64,000 nucleotides of DNA from Denticeps clupeoides (GCF_900700375.1 NW_021629815.1:186001-250000); one strand, 5' to 3'. Numbered from the stretch's first letter, positions 9,849-21,760 are shown. Numbers and translations: made by a program. The notes: generated by a model not told the origin, from the sequence alone.

Positions 9849-10410
9849 AACCTGAAAAAGGCGCCGTGGCGTGCCATTCTCGGAACGTGTGTGGTATTTG
9901 CTGGATGGTGCGCGTATACGTAGCGCACAACACACCACGTTTTCTTAAGTATTCTTTGAACCCATCGTGTAGCTCTGTCAAAACAGAGCCCCCAAAAATA
10001 TTGTGAGCTTGTTGACGCCCCTCTCCACGGAAATCTTTAGTAAAAGGCGAAAGATTTGTACGTGATGAAGAGAAGCCCAAGCGACAACAACAGGGCCGTA
10101 AAGGTGGAGAGTGTCTCTTGTGTGTTTGGTGCTGACATCAGGGTGCGTCGCACCTTAAGGCCGAGGGCCGGACAACCCCGCCTATCAATTCAGCTCCACC
10201 CTATTCCACAGTTAAGCCAGTGAACGACTGTCGAACGATTGTCACAGAGCAGGCACGGACACGAAAACCAAAGAGCAGCTTGTAAAAAAAAAAAAAAAAA
10301 AAAAGAAAAAAGGCGGGAAAACGTAACAAAGACTAAAAATACCTCTTAACTAACTTTGAAAAAAAGCTGACAAGGCAATGTAAAAAACTTCATTTTGAAA
10401 ACGTTTCTCA

Positions 10411-10530
10411 ATAGCTGTAACACCTGGTTTTCACAGGCAGTCTCCCATCCAAGTACTAACCAAGCCCAAGCCTTCTTAGCTTCCAAGATCAGACAAGATC
10501 GGGCGTTCTTCTGCTGGTATGGCCGTAAGC
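10411..10530 (-). rRNA. 5S rRNA-like gene, U2 unit 8
   Basis: As unit 1 (GGGCTTGG). The 5' flank is unique, CCCCATGCTTG on plus, one base longer and carrying both the A and the T that separate the two common versions. Confidence 0.75.
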
Positions 10531-10682
10531 AACCCCATGCTTGAAAATCTTGGACTTTTAAACAAAAAGGCGCTTGAAAACATATCAAGGAATAAAAAAC
10601 TTGCCTTTGAATGTCAAAAACATGATGGAGAAAAGGCAACAAGTTGGAGTGGTAAGTTTTTATTTGCAACACAACAGAGAAA

Positions 10683-10868
10683 GTGCACCGCTCCCAGAGG
10701 CACTGCAATACTGGGTCGATGCGTGGAGCGGATGGAGCAAGCTCCTTTGCCGACTCCCTGTTCTAAAAATCCGCTTAATATGTAGTCCCCCGCTGGGGGA
10801 CGTATCAGATATTAAACTGATAAGAACAGATACTACACTTGATCTTAGCCAAAAGGCCGAGAAGCGAT
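10683..10868 (-). ncRNA. U2 snRNA gene, unit 8
   Basis: Matches the reference U2. Confidence 0.95.
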
Positions 10869-11299
10869 AACCTGAAAAAGGCGCCGTGGCGTGCCATTCT
10901 CGGAACGTGTGCGGTATTTGCTGGATGGTGCGCGTATACGTAGCGCACAACACACCACGTTTTCTTAAGTATTCTTTGAACCCATCGTGTAGCTCTGTCA
11001 AAACAGAGCCCCCAAAAATATTGTGAGCTTGTTGACGCCCCTCTCCACGGAAATCTTTAGTAAAAGGCGAAAGATTTGTACGTGATGAAGAGAAGCCCAA
11101 GCGACAACAACAGGGCCGTAAAGGTGGAGAGTGTCTCTTGTGTGTTTGGTGCTGACATCAGGGTGCGTCGCACCTTAAGGCCGAGGGCCGGACAACCCCG
11201 CCTATCAATTCAGCTCCACCCTATTCCACAGTTAAGCCAGTGAACGACTGTCGAACGATTGTCACAGAGCAGGCACGGACACGAAAACCAAAGAGCAGC

Positions 11300-11344
<45 letters not shown>

Positions 11345-11440
11345 CGGGAAAACGTAACAAAGACTAAAATACCTCTTAACTAACTTTGAAAAAAAGCTGA
11401 CAAGGCAATGTAAAAAACTTCATTTTGAAAACGTTTCTCA

Positions 11441-11560
11441 ATAGCTGTAACACCTGGTTTTCACAGGCAGTCTCCCATCCAAGTACTAACCAAGCCCAAG
11501 CCTTCTTAGCTTCCAAGATCAGACAAGATCGGGCGTTCTTCTGCTGGTATGGCCGTAAGC
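11441..11560 (-). rRNA. 5S rRNA-like gene, U2 unit 9
   Basis: As unit 1 (GGGCTTGG), 5' flank CCCCTGCTTG. The A-run before it (~11303-11340) is the longest interrupted one in the array. Confidence 0.75.
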
Positions 11561-11711
11561 AACCCCTGCTTGAAAATCTTGGACTTTTAAACAAAAAGGC
11601 GCTTGAAAACATATCAAGGAATAAAAAACTTGCCTTTGAATGTCAAAAACATGATGGAGAAAAGGCAACAAGTTGGAGTGGTAAGTTTTTATTTGCAACA
11701 CAACAGAGAAA

Positions 11712-11897
11712 GTGCACCGCTCCCAGAGGCACTGCAATACTGGGTCGATGCGTGGAGCGGATGGAGCAAGCTCCTTTGCCGACTCCCTGTTCTAAAAATC
11801 CGCTTAATATGTAGTCCCCCGCTGGGGGACGTATCAGATATTAAACTGATAAGAACAGATACTACACTTGATCTTAGCCAAAAGGCCGAGAAGCGAT
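11712..11897 (-). ncRNA. U2 snRNA gene, unit 9
   Basis: Matches the reference U2. Confidence 0.95.
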
Positions 11898-12464
11898 AAC
11901 CTGAAAAAGGCGCCGTGGCGTGCCATTCTCGGAACGTGTGCGGTATTTGCTGGATGGTGCGCGTATACGTAGCGCACAACACACCACGTTTTCTTAAGTA
12001 TTCTTTGAACCCATCGTGTAGCTCTGTCAAAACAGAGCCCCCAAAAATATTGTGAGCTTGTTGACGCCCCTCTCCACGGAAATCTTTAGTAAAAGGCGAA
12101 AGATTTGTACGTGATGAAGAGAAGCCCAAGCGACAACAACAGGGCCGTAAAGGTGGAGAGTGTCTCTTGTGTGTTTGGTGCTGACATCAGGGTGCGTCGC
12201 ACCTTAAGGCCGAGGGCCGGACAACCCCGCCTAATCAATTCAGCTCCACCCTATTCCACAGTTAAGCCAGTGAACGACTGTCGAACGATTGTCACAGAGC
12301 AGGCACGGACACGAAAACCAAAGAGCAGCTTGTAAAAAAAAAAAAAAAAAAAAAAAAGAAAAAAAGGCGGGAAAACGTAACAAAGACTAAAAATACCTCT
12401 TAACTAACTTTGAAAAAAAGCTGACAAGGCAATGTAAAAAACTTCATTTTGAAAACGTTTCTCA

Positions 12465-12584
12465 ATAGCTGTAACACCTGGTTTTCACAGGCAGTCTCCC
12501 ATCCAAGTACTAACCAAGCCCAAGCCTTCTTAGCTTCCAAGATCAGACAAGATCGGGCGTTCTTCTGCTGGTATGGCCGTAAGC
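12465..12584 (-). rRNA. 5S rRNA-like gene, U2 unit 10
   Basis: As unit 9. Confidence 0.75.
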
Positions 12585-12735
12585 AACCCCTGCTTGAAAA
12601 TCTTGGACTTTTAAACAAAAAGGCGCTTGAAAACATATCAAGGAATAAAAAACTTGCCTTTGAATGTCAAAAACATGATGGAGAAAAGGCAACAAGTTGG
12701 AGTGGTAAGTTTTTATTTGCAACACAACAGAGAAA

Positions 12736-12921
12736 GTGCACCGCTCCCAGAGGCACTGCAATACTGGGTCGATGCGTGGAGCGGATGGAGCAAGCTCCTT
12801 TGCCGACTCCCTGTTCTAAAAATCCGCTTAATATGTAGTCCCCCAGCGGGGGACGTATCAGATATTAAACTGATAAGAACAGATACTACACTTGATCTTA
12901 GCCAAAAGGCCGAGAAGCGAT
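12736..12921 (-). ncRNA. U2 snRNA gene, unit 10 (inverted hairpin loop)
   Basis: Same length as the reference, but the hairpin at ~12840-12852 reads CCCCCAGCGGGGG on plus where all other units read CCCCCGCTGGGGG. These are exact reverse complements, so the hairpin is flipped while its flanks are unchanged. The stem is unaffected; the RNA loop changes from AGC to GCT. Confidence 0.94.
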
Positions 12922-13353
12922 AACCTGAAAAAGGCGCCGTGGCGTGCCATTCTCGGAACGTGTGCGGTATTTGCTGGATGGTGCGCGTATACGTAGCGCA
13001 CAACACACCACGTTTTCTTAAGTATTCTTTGAACCCATCGTGTAGCTCTGTCAAAACAGAGCCCCCAAAAATATTGTGAGCTTGTTGACGCCCCTCTCCA
13101 CGGAAATCTTTAGTAAAAGGCGAAAGATTTGTACGTGATGAAGAGAAGCCCAAGCGACAACAACAGGGCCGTAAAGGTGGAGAGTGTCTCTTGTGTGTTT
13201 GGTGCTGACATCAGGGTGCGTCGCACCTTAAGGCCGAGGGCCGGACAACCCCGCCTTATCAATTCAGCTCCACCCTATTCCACAGTTAAGCCAGTGAACG
13301 ACTGTCGAACGATTGTCACAGAGCAGGCACGGACACGAAAACCAAAGAGCAGC

Positions 13354-13394
<41 letters not shown>

Positions 13395-13489
13395 GGGAAA
13401 ACGTAACAAAGACTAAAAATACCTCTTAACTAACTTTGAAAAAAGCTGACAAGGCAATGTAAAAAACTTCATTTTGAAAACGTTTCTCA

Positions 13490-13609
13490 ATAGCTGTAAC
13501 ACCTGGTTTTCACAGGCAGTCTCCCATCCAAGTACTAACCAAGCCCAAGCCTTCTTAGCTTCCAAGATCAGACAAGATCGGGCGTTCTTCTGCTGGTATG
13601 GCCGTAAGC
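13490..13609 (-). rRNA. 5S rRNA-like gene, U2 unit 11
   Basis: As unit 9. The A-run before it (~13358-13391) is uninterrupted. Confidence 0.75.
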
Positions 13610-13760
13610 AACCCCTGCTTGAAAATCTTGGACTTTTAAACAAAAAGGCGCTTGAAAACATATCAAGGAATAAAAAACTTGCCTTTGAATGTCAAAAACA
13701 TGATGGAGAAAAGGCAACAAGTTGGAGTGGTAAGTTTTTATTTGCAACACAACAGAGAAA

Positions 13761-13946
13761 GTGCACCGCTCCCAGAGGCACTGCAATACTGGGTCGATGC
13801 GTGGAGCGGATGGAGCAAGCTCCTTTGCCGACTCCCTGTTCTAAAAATCCGCTTAATATGTAGTCCCCCGCTGGGGGACGTATCAGATATTAAACTGATA
13901 AGAACAGATACTACACTTGATCTTAGCCAAAAGGCCGAGAAGCGAT
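13761..13946 (-). ncRNA. U2 snRNA gene, unit 11
   Basis: Matches the reference U2. Confidence 0.95.
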
Positions 13947-14379
13947 AACCTGAAAAAGGCGCCGTGGCGTGCCATTCTCGGAACGTGTGCGGTATTTGCT
14001 GGATGGTGCGCGTATACGTAGCGCACAACACACCACGTTTTCTTAAGTATTCTTTGAACCCATCGTGTAGCTCTGTCAAAACAGAGCCCCCAAAAATATT
14101 GTGAGCTTGTTGACGCCCCTCTCCACGGAAATCTTTAGTAAAAGGCGAAAGATTTGTACGTGATGAAGAGAAGCCCAAGCGACAACAACAGGGCCGTAAA
14201 GGTGGAGAGTGTCTCTTGTGTGTTTGGTGCTGACATCAGGGTGCGTCGCACCTTAAGGCCGAGGGCCGGACAACCCCGCCTTATCAATTCAGCTCCACCC
14301 TATTCCACAGTTAAGCCAGTGAACGACTGTCGAACGATTGTCACAGAGCAGGCACGGACACGAAAACCAAAGAGCAGCT

Positions 14380-14412
<33 letters not shown>

Positions 14413-14513
14413 AGGCGGGGAAAACGTAACAAAGACTAAAAATACCTCTTAACTAACTTTGAAAAAAAGCTGACAAGGCAATGTAAAAAACTTCATTTTG
14501 AAAACGTTTCTCA

Positions 14514-14633
14514 ATAGCTGTAACACCTGGTTTTCACAGGCAGTCTCCCATCCAAGTACTAACCAAGCCCAAGCCTTCTTAGCTTCCAAGATCAGACAAG
14601 ATCGGGCGTTCTTCTGCTGGTATGGCCGTAAGC
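14514..14633 (-). rRNA. 5S rRNA-like gene, U2 unit 12
   Basis: As unit 9. Confidence 0.75.
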
Positions 14634-14783
14634 AACCCCTGCTTGAAAATCTTGGACTTTTAAACAAAAAGGCGCTTGAAAACATATCAAGGAATAAAAA
14701 ACTTGCCTTTGAATGTCAAAAACATGATGGAGGAAAGGCAACAAGTTGGAGTGGTAAGTTTTTATTGCAACACAACAGAGAAA

Positions 14784-14969
14784 GTGCACCGCTCCCAGAG
14801 GCACTGCAATACTGGGTCGATGCGTGGAGCGGATGGAGCAAGCTCCTTTGCCGACTCCCTGTTCTAAAATCCGCTTAATATGTAGTCCCCCCGCTGGGGG
14901 ACGTATCAGATATTAAACTGATAAGAACAGATACTACACTTGATCTTAGCCAAAAGGCCGAGAAGCGAT
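14784..14969 (-). ncRNA. U2 snRNA gene, unit 12 (indels at Sm site and hairpin)
   Basis: The Sm-type site has four T instead of five (GATTTTAG), and the hairpin arm has six C instead of five on plus. Both are homopolymer changes in a unit that also has other single-base losses, close to the gap, so assembly error is as likely as a true defective copy. Confidence 0.85.
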
Positions 14970-15405
14970 AACCTGAAAAAGGCGCCGTGGCGTGCCATTC
15001 TCGGAACGTGTGCGGTATTTGCTGGATGGTGCGCGTATACGTAGCGCACAACACACCACGTTTTCTTAAGTATTCTTTGAACCCATCGTGTAGCTCTGTC
15101 AAAACAGAGCCCCCAAAAATATTGTGAGCTTGTTGACGCCCATCTCCACGGAAATCTTTAGTAAAAGGCGAAAGATTTGTACGTGATGAAGAGAAGCCCA
15201 AGCGACAACAACAGGGCCGTAAAGGTGGAGAGTGTCTCTTGTGTGTTTGGTGCTGACATCAGGGTGCGTCGCACCTTAAGGCCGAGGGCCGGACAACCCC
15301 GCCTTATCAATTCAGCTCCACCCTATTCCACAGTTAAGCCAGTGAACGACTGTCGAACGATTGTCACAGAGCAGGCACGGACACGAAAACCAAAGAGCAG
15401 CTTGT

Positions 15406-15439
<34 letters not shown>

Positions 15440-15535
15440 CGGGAAAACGTAACAAAGACTAAAAATACCTCTTAACTAACTTTGAAAAAAAGCTGACAAG
15501 GCAATGTAAAAACTTCATTTTGAAAACGTTTCTCA

Positions 15536-15655
15536 ATAGCTGTAACACCTGGTTTTCACAGGCAGTCTCCCATCCAAGTACTAACCAAGCCCAAGCCTTC
15601 TTAGCTTCCAAGATCAGACAAGATCGGGCGTTCTTCTGCTGGTATGGCCGTAAGC
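15536..15655 (-). rRNA. 5S rRNA-like gene, U2 unit 13
   Basis: As unit 9. The unit breaks off at the gap (15800) just before its U2 gene. Confidence 0.75.
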
Positions 15656-15799
15656 AACCCCTGCTTGAAAATCTTGGACTTTTAAACAAAAAGGCGCTTG
15701 AAAACATATCAAGGAATAAAAAACTTGCCTTTGAATGTCAAAAACATGATGGAGAAAAGGCAACAAGTTGGAGGTGGTAAGTTTTTATTTGCAACACAA

Positions 15800-15812
15800 N
15801 NNNNNNNNNNNN
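15800..15812. other. Assembly gap (13 N)
   Basis: Thirteen N separate the U2/5S array from the tRNA array. The join of the two arrays therefore rests on scaffolding, and the number of units lost is unknown. Confidence 0.99.
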
Positions 15813-16153
15813 TTTTTACTTAATGAGGTGACTTACTATTCACCAACAAGAAGACCAGCTCAGTAAGAAAATCCAAACCACAGCCAGGCTTTTTCCATGA
15901 ATTCAAGAAGAACAATATGTGAACGGGCTTTGAACCGGAACAGGAGATCCCATTGGCTTAAAGGGCAGACGTAGACGTCAAAAACAAAGACGAGACAAAA
16001 GTGCAACTGTTAAGCTATTAATTCTTTTAGAAAGGCGTTCATTTAAAGATATTAGTGGCTGATACATGCAAAGTTAGTGAAACAACATAAGTGAATGATT
16101 CCAAGAGGCATCAGTGGCTCATTTTTAGTTAATGAAAAAGTAGTTCCCTTTTC

Positions 16154-16234
16154 CGCTGCGAGCAGGTTTGAACCTGCGCAGGGAGACCCCATTGGATTTC
16201 GAGTCCAACGCCTTAACCACTCGGCCATCGCAGC
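16154..16234 (-). tRNA. tRNA-Ser(CGA), copy 1 (one base short)
   Basis: Anticodon CGA. One G is missing from the T stem (AGCAGGTTTG for AGCAGGGTTTG on plus). The copy lies just after the gap, where homopolymer indels are common, so the loss may not be real. Confidence 0.8.
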
Positions 16235-16947
16235 TTTTAAATAAAGAAAAAAAAAGCAACTCTGTGAGAAGGGGCTTGAATTTGCATCAGGAGACCGTCT
16301 TGAAGTCAATCATCTGATTGAGACATTTCTTGGCATTTTAATGACTGCCATTCAATTGGTGAAGAGGGCAGTTCCTACAAACACTGCAAGCAGTGATCAA
16401 GCATGTGCAAGAAGAGACCATTGATAATCAAATCCAACACCTTAACCACTCTGCCATTGCAACTAAATAGTGCTCGTGATTGTTTAAAAAGAGAATAGCT
16501 TTCATATTAGTGAACTGGACATCCTGAATGTGAACTTTGAATTCCATACAATCTCACTATAGAAGAGTAAAATGCTTAGACAAATATTATGAGCATTGTT
16601 AAAACCAGAAACTTGTTTTTTTTCAATCAGTTTCAAACTATATGGTAGGATTAAAAATGTATAAGTGAGAACATCATTGGAATTCATTTTTCAGATCACC
16701 TGAGATTGATCTTGAAGTAATGGCAACATAACATTCAAGCCACATATGAATGAGTGGATTACATATTTTGCTTAAGCTTGAAACAATAAGCATGAACACA
16801 AGTTCTCACTGAGGCTTGAACTGTGATCAATGGATTTAGAGTGCTGATTGTTAAACGTTAAACCATGGAGCCCACAATAAACATCTTCTTACAGCTTTGA
16901 ATTGCAAAACACATGCATTTAAATAAACTGCTTTTGACATTAAGTTA

Positions 16948-17017
16948 AGGTCCCCGAGATTTGAACTCGGATCGCTGGATTCAAAGTCCAGCGTGCTAAC
17001 CATTACACCATGGAACC
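16948..17017 (-). tRNA. tRNA-Gln(TTG), copy 1 (two bases short)
   Basis: Plus strand reads GGTCCCCGAG where other copies read GGTCCCACCGAG, so two bases of the acceptor/T-stem border are gone. Anticodon TTG and the rest are intact. Either a broken gene or local assembly error. Confidence 0.75.
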
Positions 17018-17727
17018 TACCCTTAAGCAGCAATTGATTGTCATTGTGATAAACTGCAGAAAAAAACCTGGAGCACAGCATGAAATGAGTCCTCTGGGTT
17101 TAAACCCATCACCCTTAGTGAGTGTTGGGGCAGCCATGAAAGGCTTTCCGGTGAGCAGACGGTACCTTGAAGTTGCACATTGGTGGTGAACCTAGACTGA
17201 ATGTCTTCTTACAGCTGTGAATTGGCATCAAATGGCTGCTGAACATGCTGGGAACACAAGCATGTCTAGCATACATTTCTTGCTTAAAAGCGTCCAACAA
17301 CAAACTTCAGGGTAAGGCCACACTGAGTTTTGAACTCAGGTCATTAGATTCAGAGTGCTAACCATCGCAGCATGGAACCCCATGACGTTTTACTTAATGA
17401 GGTGACTTACTATTTCACCAACAAGAAGACCAGCTCAGTAAGAAAATCCAAACCACAGCCAGGCTTTTCCATGAATTCAAGAAGAACAAGTATGTGAACG
17501 GGCTTTGAACCGGAACAAGGAGATCCCATTGGCTTAAAGGGCAGACGTAGACGTCAAAAACAAAGACGAGACAAAAGTGCAACTGTTAAGCTATTAATTC
17601 TTTTAGAAAGGCGTTCATTTAAACATATTAGTGGCTGATACATGCAAAGTTAGTGAAACAACATAAGTGAATATTCCAAGAGGCATCAGTGGCTCATTTT
17701 AGTTAATGAAAAAGTAGTTCCCTTTTC

Positions 17728-17810
17728 CGACTGCGAGCAGGGTTTTGAACCTGCGCAGGGAGACCCATTGGATTTCGAGTCCAACGCCTTAACCACTCGG
17801 CCATCGCAGC
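17728..17810 (-). tRNA. tRNA-Ser(CGA), copy 2 (several indels)
   Basis: Extra A in the acceptor 3' strand, extra T in the T loop and one C missing from the variable arm. If real, this is a pseudogene; the density of single-base indels here suggests poor consensus. Confidence 0.7.
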
Positions 17811-18529
17811 TTTTAAATAAAGGAAAAAAAAAGCAACTCTGTGAGAAGGGGCTTGAATTTGCATCAGGAGACCCTCTTGAAGTCAATCATCTGATTGAGA
17901 CATTTCTTGGCATTTTAATGACTGCCATTCAATTGGTGAAGAGGGCAGTTCCTACAAACACTGCAAGCAGTGATCAAGCATGTGCAAGAAGAGACCATTG
18001 ATAATCAAATCCAACACCTTAACCACTCTGCCATTGCAACTAAATAGTGCTCGTGATTGTTTAAAAAAGAGAATAGCTTTCATATTAGTGAACTGGACAT
18101 CCTGAATGTGAACTTTGAATTCCATACAATCTCACTATAGAAGAGTAAAATGCTTAGACAAATATTATGAGCATTGTTAAAACCAGAAACTTGTTTTTTT
18201 CTCAATCCGTTTCAAAACTATATGGTAGGATTAAAAATGTATAAGTGAGAACATCATTGGAATTCATTTTTCAGATCACCTGAGATTTGATCTTGAAGTA
18301 ATGGCAACATAACATTCAAGCCACATATGAATGAGTGGATTACATATTTTGCTTAAGCTTGAAACAATAAGCATGAACACAAGTTCTCACTGAGGCTTGA
18401 ACTGTGATCAATGGATTTAGAGTGCTGATTGTTAAACGTTAAACCATGGAGCCCACAATAAACATCTTCTTACAGCTTTGAATTGCAAAACACATGCATT
18501 TAAATAAACTGCTTTTTGACATTAAGTTA

Positions 18530-18601
18530 AGGTCCCACCGAGATTTGAACTCGGATCGCTGGATTCAAAGTCCAGCGTGCTAACCATTACACCATGGAAC
18601 C
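18530..18601 (-). tRNA. tRNA-Gln(TTG), copy 2
   Basis: 72 nt, identical to the reference tRNA-Gln at 29486. Confidence 0.95.
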
Positions 18602-19310
18602 TACCACTTAAGAAGGCAAGTGATTGTCATTGTGATAAACTGCAGAAAAAACCTGGAGCACACAATGAAATGAGTCCTCTGGGTTTAACCCATCACCCTT
18701 AGTGAGTGTTGGGCAGCCATGAAAGGCTTCCGGTGAGCAGACGGTACCTTGAAGTTGCACATTGGTGGTGAACCTAGACTGAATGTCTTCTTACAGCTGT
18801 GAATTGCATCAAATGGCTGCTGAACATGCTGGGAACACAAGCATGTCTAGCATACATTTCTTGCTTAAGCGTCCAACAACAAACTTCAGGGTAAGGCCAC
18901 ACTGAGTTTTGAACTCAGGTCATTAGATTCAGAGTGCTAACCATCGCAGCATGGAACCCCATGACGTTTTTACTTAATGAGGTGACTTACCATTTCACCA
19001 ACAAGAAGACCAGCTCAGTAAGAAAATCCAAACCACAGCCAGGCTTTTTCCATGAATTCAAGAAGAACAAGTATGTGAACGGGCTTTGAACCGGAACAAG
19101 GAGATCCCATTGGCTTAAAGGGCAGACGTAGACGTCAAAAACAAAGACGAGACAAAAGTGCAACTGTTAAGCTATTAATTCTTTTAGAAAGGCGTTCATT
19201 TAAAGATATTAGTGGCTGATACATGCAAAGTTAGTGAAACAACATAAGTGAATGATTCCAAGAGGCATCAGTGGCTCATTTTTAGTTAATGAAAAAGTAG
19301 TTCCCTTTTC

Positions 19311-19392
19311 CGCTGCAAGCAGGGTTTGAACCTGCGCAGGGAGACCCCATTGGATTTCGAGTCCAACGCCTTAACCACTCGGCCATCGCAGC
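19311..19392 (-). tRNA. tRNA-Ser(CGA), copy 3
   Basis: One change in the acceptor 3' strand (GCTGCAAGC on plus), which turns a G-C pair into G-U. Should still fold. Confidence 0.93.
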
Positions 19393-20108
19393 TTTTAAAT
19401 AAAGAAAAAAAAGCAGCTCTGTGAGAAGGGGCTTGAATTTGCATCAGGAGACCGTCTTGAAGTCAATCATCTGATTGAGACATTTCTTGGCATTTTAATG
19501 ACTGCCATTCAATTGGTGAAGAGGGCAGTTCCTACAAACACTGCAAGCAGTGATCAAGCATGTGCAAGAAGAGACCATTGATAATCAAATCCAACACCTT
19601 AACCATTCTGCCATTGCAAACTAAATAGTGCTCGTGATTGTTTAAAAAAGAGAATAGCTTTCATATTAGTGAACTGGACATCCTGAATGTGAACTTTGAA
19701 TTCCATACAATCTCACTATAGAAGAGTAAAATGCTTAGACAAATATTATGAGCATTGTTAAAACCAGAAACTTGTTTTTTCTCAATCAGTTTCAAACTAT
19801 ATGGTAGGATTAAAAATGTATAAGTGAGAACATCATTGGAATTCATTTTTCAGATCACCTGAGATTTGATCTTGAAGTAATGGCAACATAACATTCAAGC
19901 CACATATGAATGAGTGGATTACATATTTTGCTTAAGCTTGAAACAATAAGCATGAACACAAGTTCTCACTGAGGCTTGAACTGTGATCAATGGATTTAGA
20001 GTGCTGATTGTTAAACGTTAAACCATGGAGCCCACAATAAACATCTTCTTACAGCTTTGAATTGCAAAACACATGCATTTAAATAAACTGCTTTTTGACA
20101 TTAAGTTA

Positions 20109-20180
20109 AGGTCCCACCGAGATTTGAACTCGGATCGCTGGATTCAAAGTCCAGCGTGCTAACCATTACACCATGGAACC
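20109..20180 (-). tRNA. tRNA-Gln(TTG), copy 3
   Basis: Identical to the reference tRNA-Gln. Confidence 0.95.
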
Positions 20181-20890
20181 TACCACTTAAGAAGGCAAGT
20201 GATTGTCATTGTGATAAACTGCAGAAAAAACCTGGAGCACATGCTGAAATGAGTCCTCTGGGTTTAACCCATCACCCTTAGTGAGTGTTGGGCAGCCATG
20301 AAAGGCTTCCGGTGAGCAGACGGTACCTTGAAGTTGCACATTGGTGGTGAACCTAGACTGAATGTCTTCTTACAGCTGTGAATTGCATCAAATGGCTGCT
20401 GAACATGCTGGGAACACAAGCATGTCTAGCATACATTTCTTGCTTAAGCGTCCAACAACAAACTTCAGGGTAAGGCCACACTGAGTTTTGAACTCAGGTC
20501 ATTAGATTCAGAGTGCTAACCATCGCAGCATGGAACCCCATGACGTTTTTACTTAATGAGGTGACTTACTATTTCACCAACAAGAAGACCAGCTCAGTAA
20601 GAAAATCCAAACCACAGCCAGGCTTTTTCCATGAATTCAAGAAGAACAAGTATGTGAACGGGCTTTGAACCGGAACAAGGAGATCCCATTGGCTTAAAGG
20701 GCAGACGTAGACGTCAAAAACAAAGACGAGACAAAAGTGCAACTGTTAAGCTATTAATTCTTTTAGAAAGGCGTTCATTTAAAGATATTAGTGGCTGATA
20801 CATGCAAAGTTAGTGAAACAACATAAGTGAATGATTCCAAGAGGCATCAGTGGCTCATTTTTAGTTAATGAAAAAGTAGTTCCCTTTTCC

Positions 20891-20972
20891 AGCTGCGAGC
20901 AGGGTTTGAACCTGCGCAGGGAGACCCCATTGGATTTCGAGTCCAACGCCTTAACCACTCGGCCATCGCAGC
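20891..20972 (-). tRNA. tRNA-Ser(CGA), copy 4 (altered discriminator)
   Basis: An extra A on plus directly before GCTGCGAGC makes the genomic base at the discriminator position T instead of the G expected for serine tRNAs. The body matches the reference. Confidence 0.9.
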
Positions 20973-21688
20973 TTTTAAATAAAGAAAAAAAAGCAGCTCT
21001 GTGAGAAGGGGCTTGAATTTGCATCAGGAGACCGTCTTGAAGTCAATCATCTGATTGAGACATTTCTTGGCATTTTAATGACTGCCATTCAATTGGTGAA
21101 GAGGGCAGTTCCTACAAACACTGCAAGCAGTGATCAAGCATGTGCAAGAAGAGACCATTGATAATCAAATCCAACACCTTAACCACTCTGCCATTGCAAC
21201 TAAATAGTGCTCGTGATTGTTTAAAAAAGAGAATAGCTTTCATATTAGTGAACTGGACATCCTGAATGTGAACTTTGAATTCCATACAATCTCACTATAG
21301 AAGAGTAAAATGCTTAGACAAATATTATGAGCATTGTTAAAACCAGAAACTTGTTTTTTTCTCAATCAGTTTCAAACTTAATGGTAGGATTAAAAATGTA
21401 TAAGTGAGAACATCATTGGAATTCATTTTTCAGATCACCTGAGATTTGATCTTGAATTAATGGCAACATAACATTCAAGCCACATATGAATGAGTGGATT
21501 ACATATTTTGCTTAAGCTTGAAACAATAAGCATGAACACAAGTTCTCACTGAGGCTTGAACTGTGATCAATGGATTTAGAGTGCTGATTGTTAAACGTTA
21601 AACCATGGAGCCCACAATAAACAACTTCTTACAGCTTTGAATTGCAAAACACATGCATTTAAATAAACTGCTTTTTGACATTAAGTTA

Positions 21689-21760
21689 AGGTCCCACCGA
21701 GATTTGAACTCGGATCGCTGGATTCAAAGTCCAGCGTGCTAACCATTACACCATGGAACC
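21689..21760 (-). tRNA. tRNA-Gln(TTG), copy 4
   Basis: Identical to the reference tRNA-Gln. Confidence 0.95.

Larger units (their letters stand above)
2674..15799 (-). repeat. Tandem array of ~1.02 kb U2 snRNA + 5S rRNA composite units
   Basis: U2 5' ends lie at 2703, 3724, 4744, 5766, 6786, 7809, 8829, 9848, 10868, 11897, 12921, 13946 and 14969, spacings 1019-1029 bp. On the minus strand each unit reads: upstream region, U2 (186 nt), 151 nt, 5S-like gene (120 nt), ~120 nt spacer, T-run (A-run on plus). Units are almost identical, with differences mostly in the A-run and a few substitutions. The array ends at an assembly gap before the U2 of the thirteenth 5S. The intervals between the RNA genes hold no believable protein gene: the open frames of 72-146 codons that recur in every unit overlap the RNA genes on both strands. 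Confidence 0.95.

Noticed and set aside
2704-15799. Recurrent open frames of 72-146 codons in every U2/5S unit could be a conserved protein family.
   Set aside because: They overlap the U2 and 5S genes on both strands and are conserved only because the DNA repeats; they have no domain, and indels in single units change their ends.
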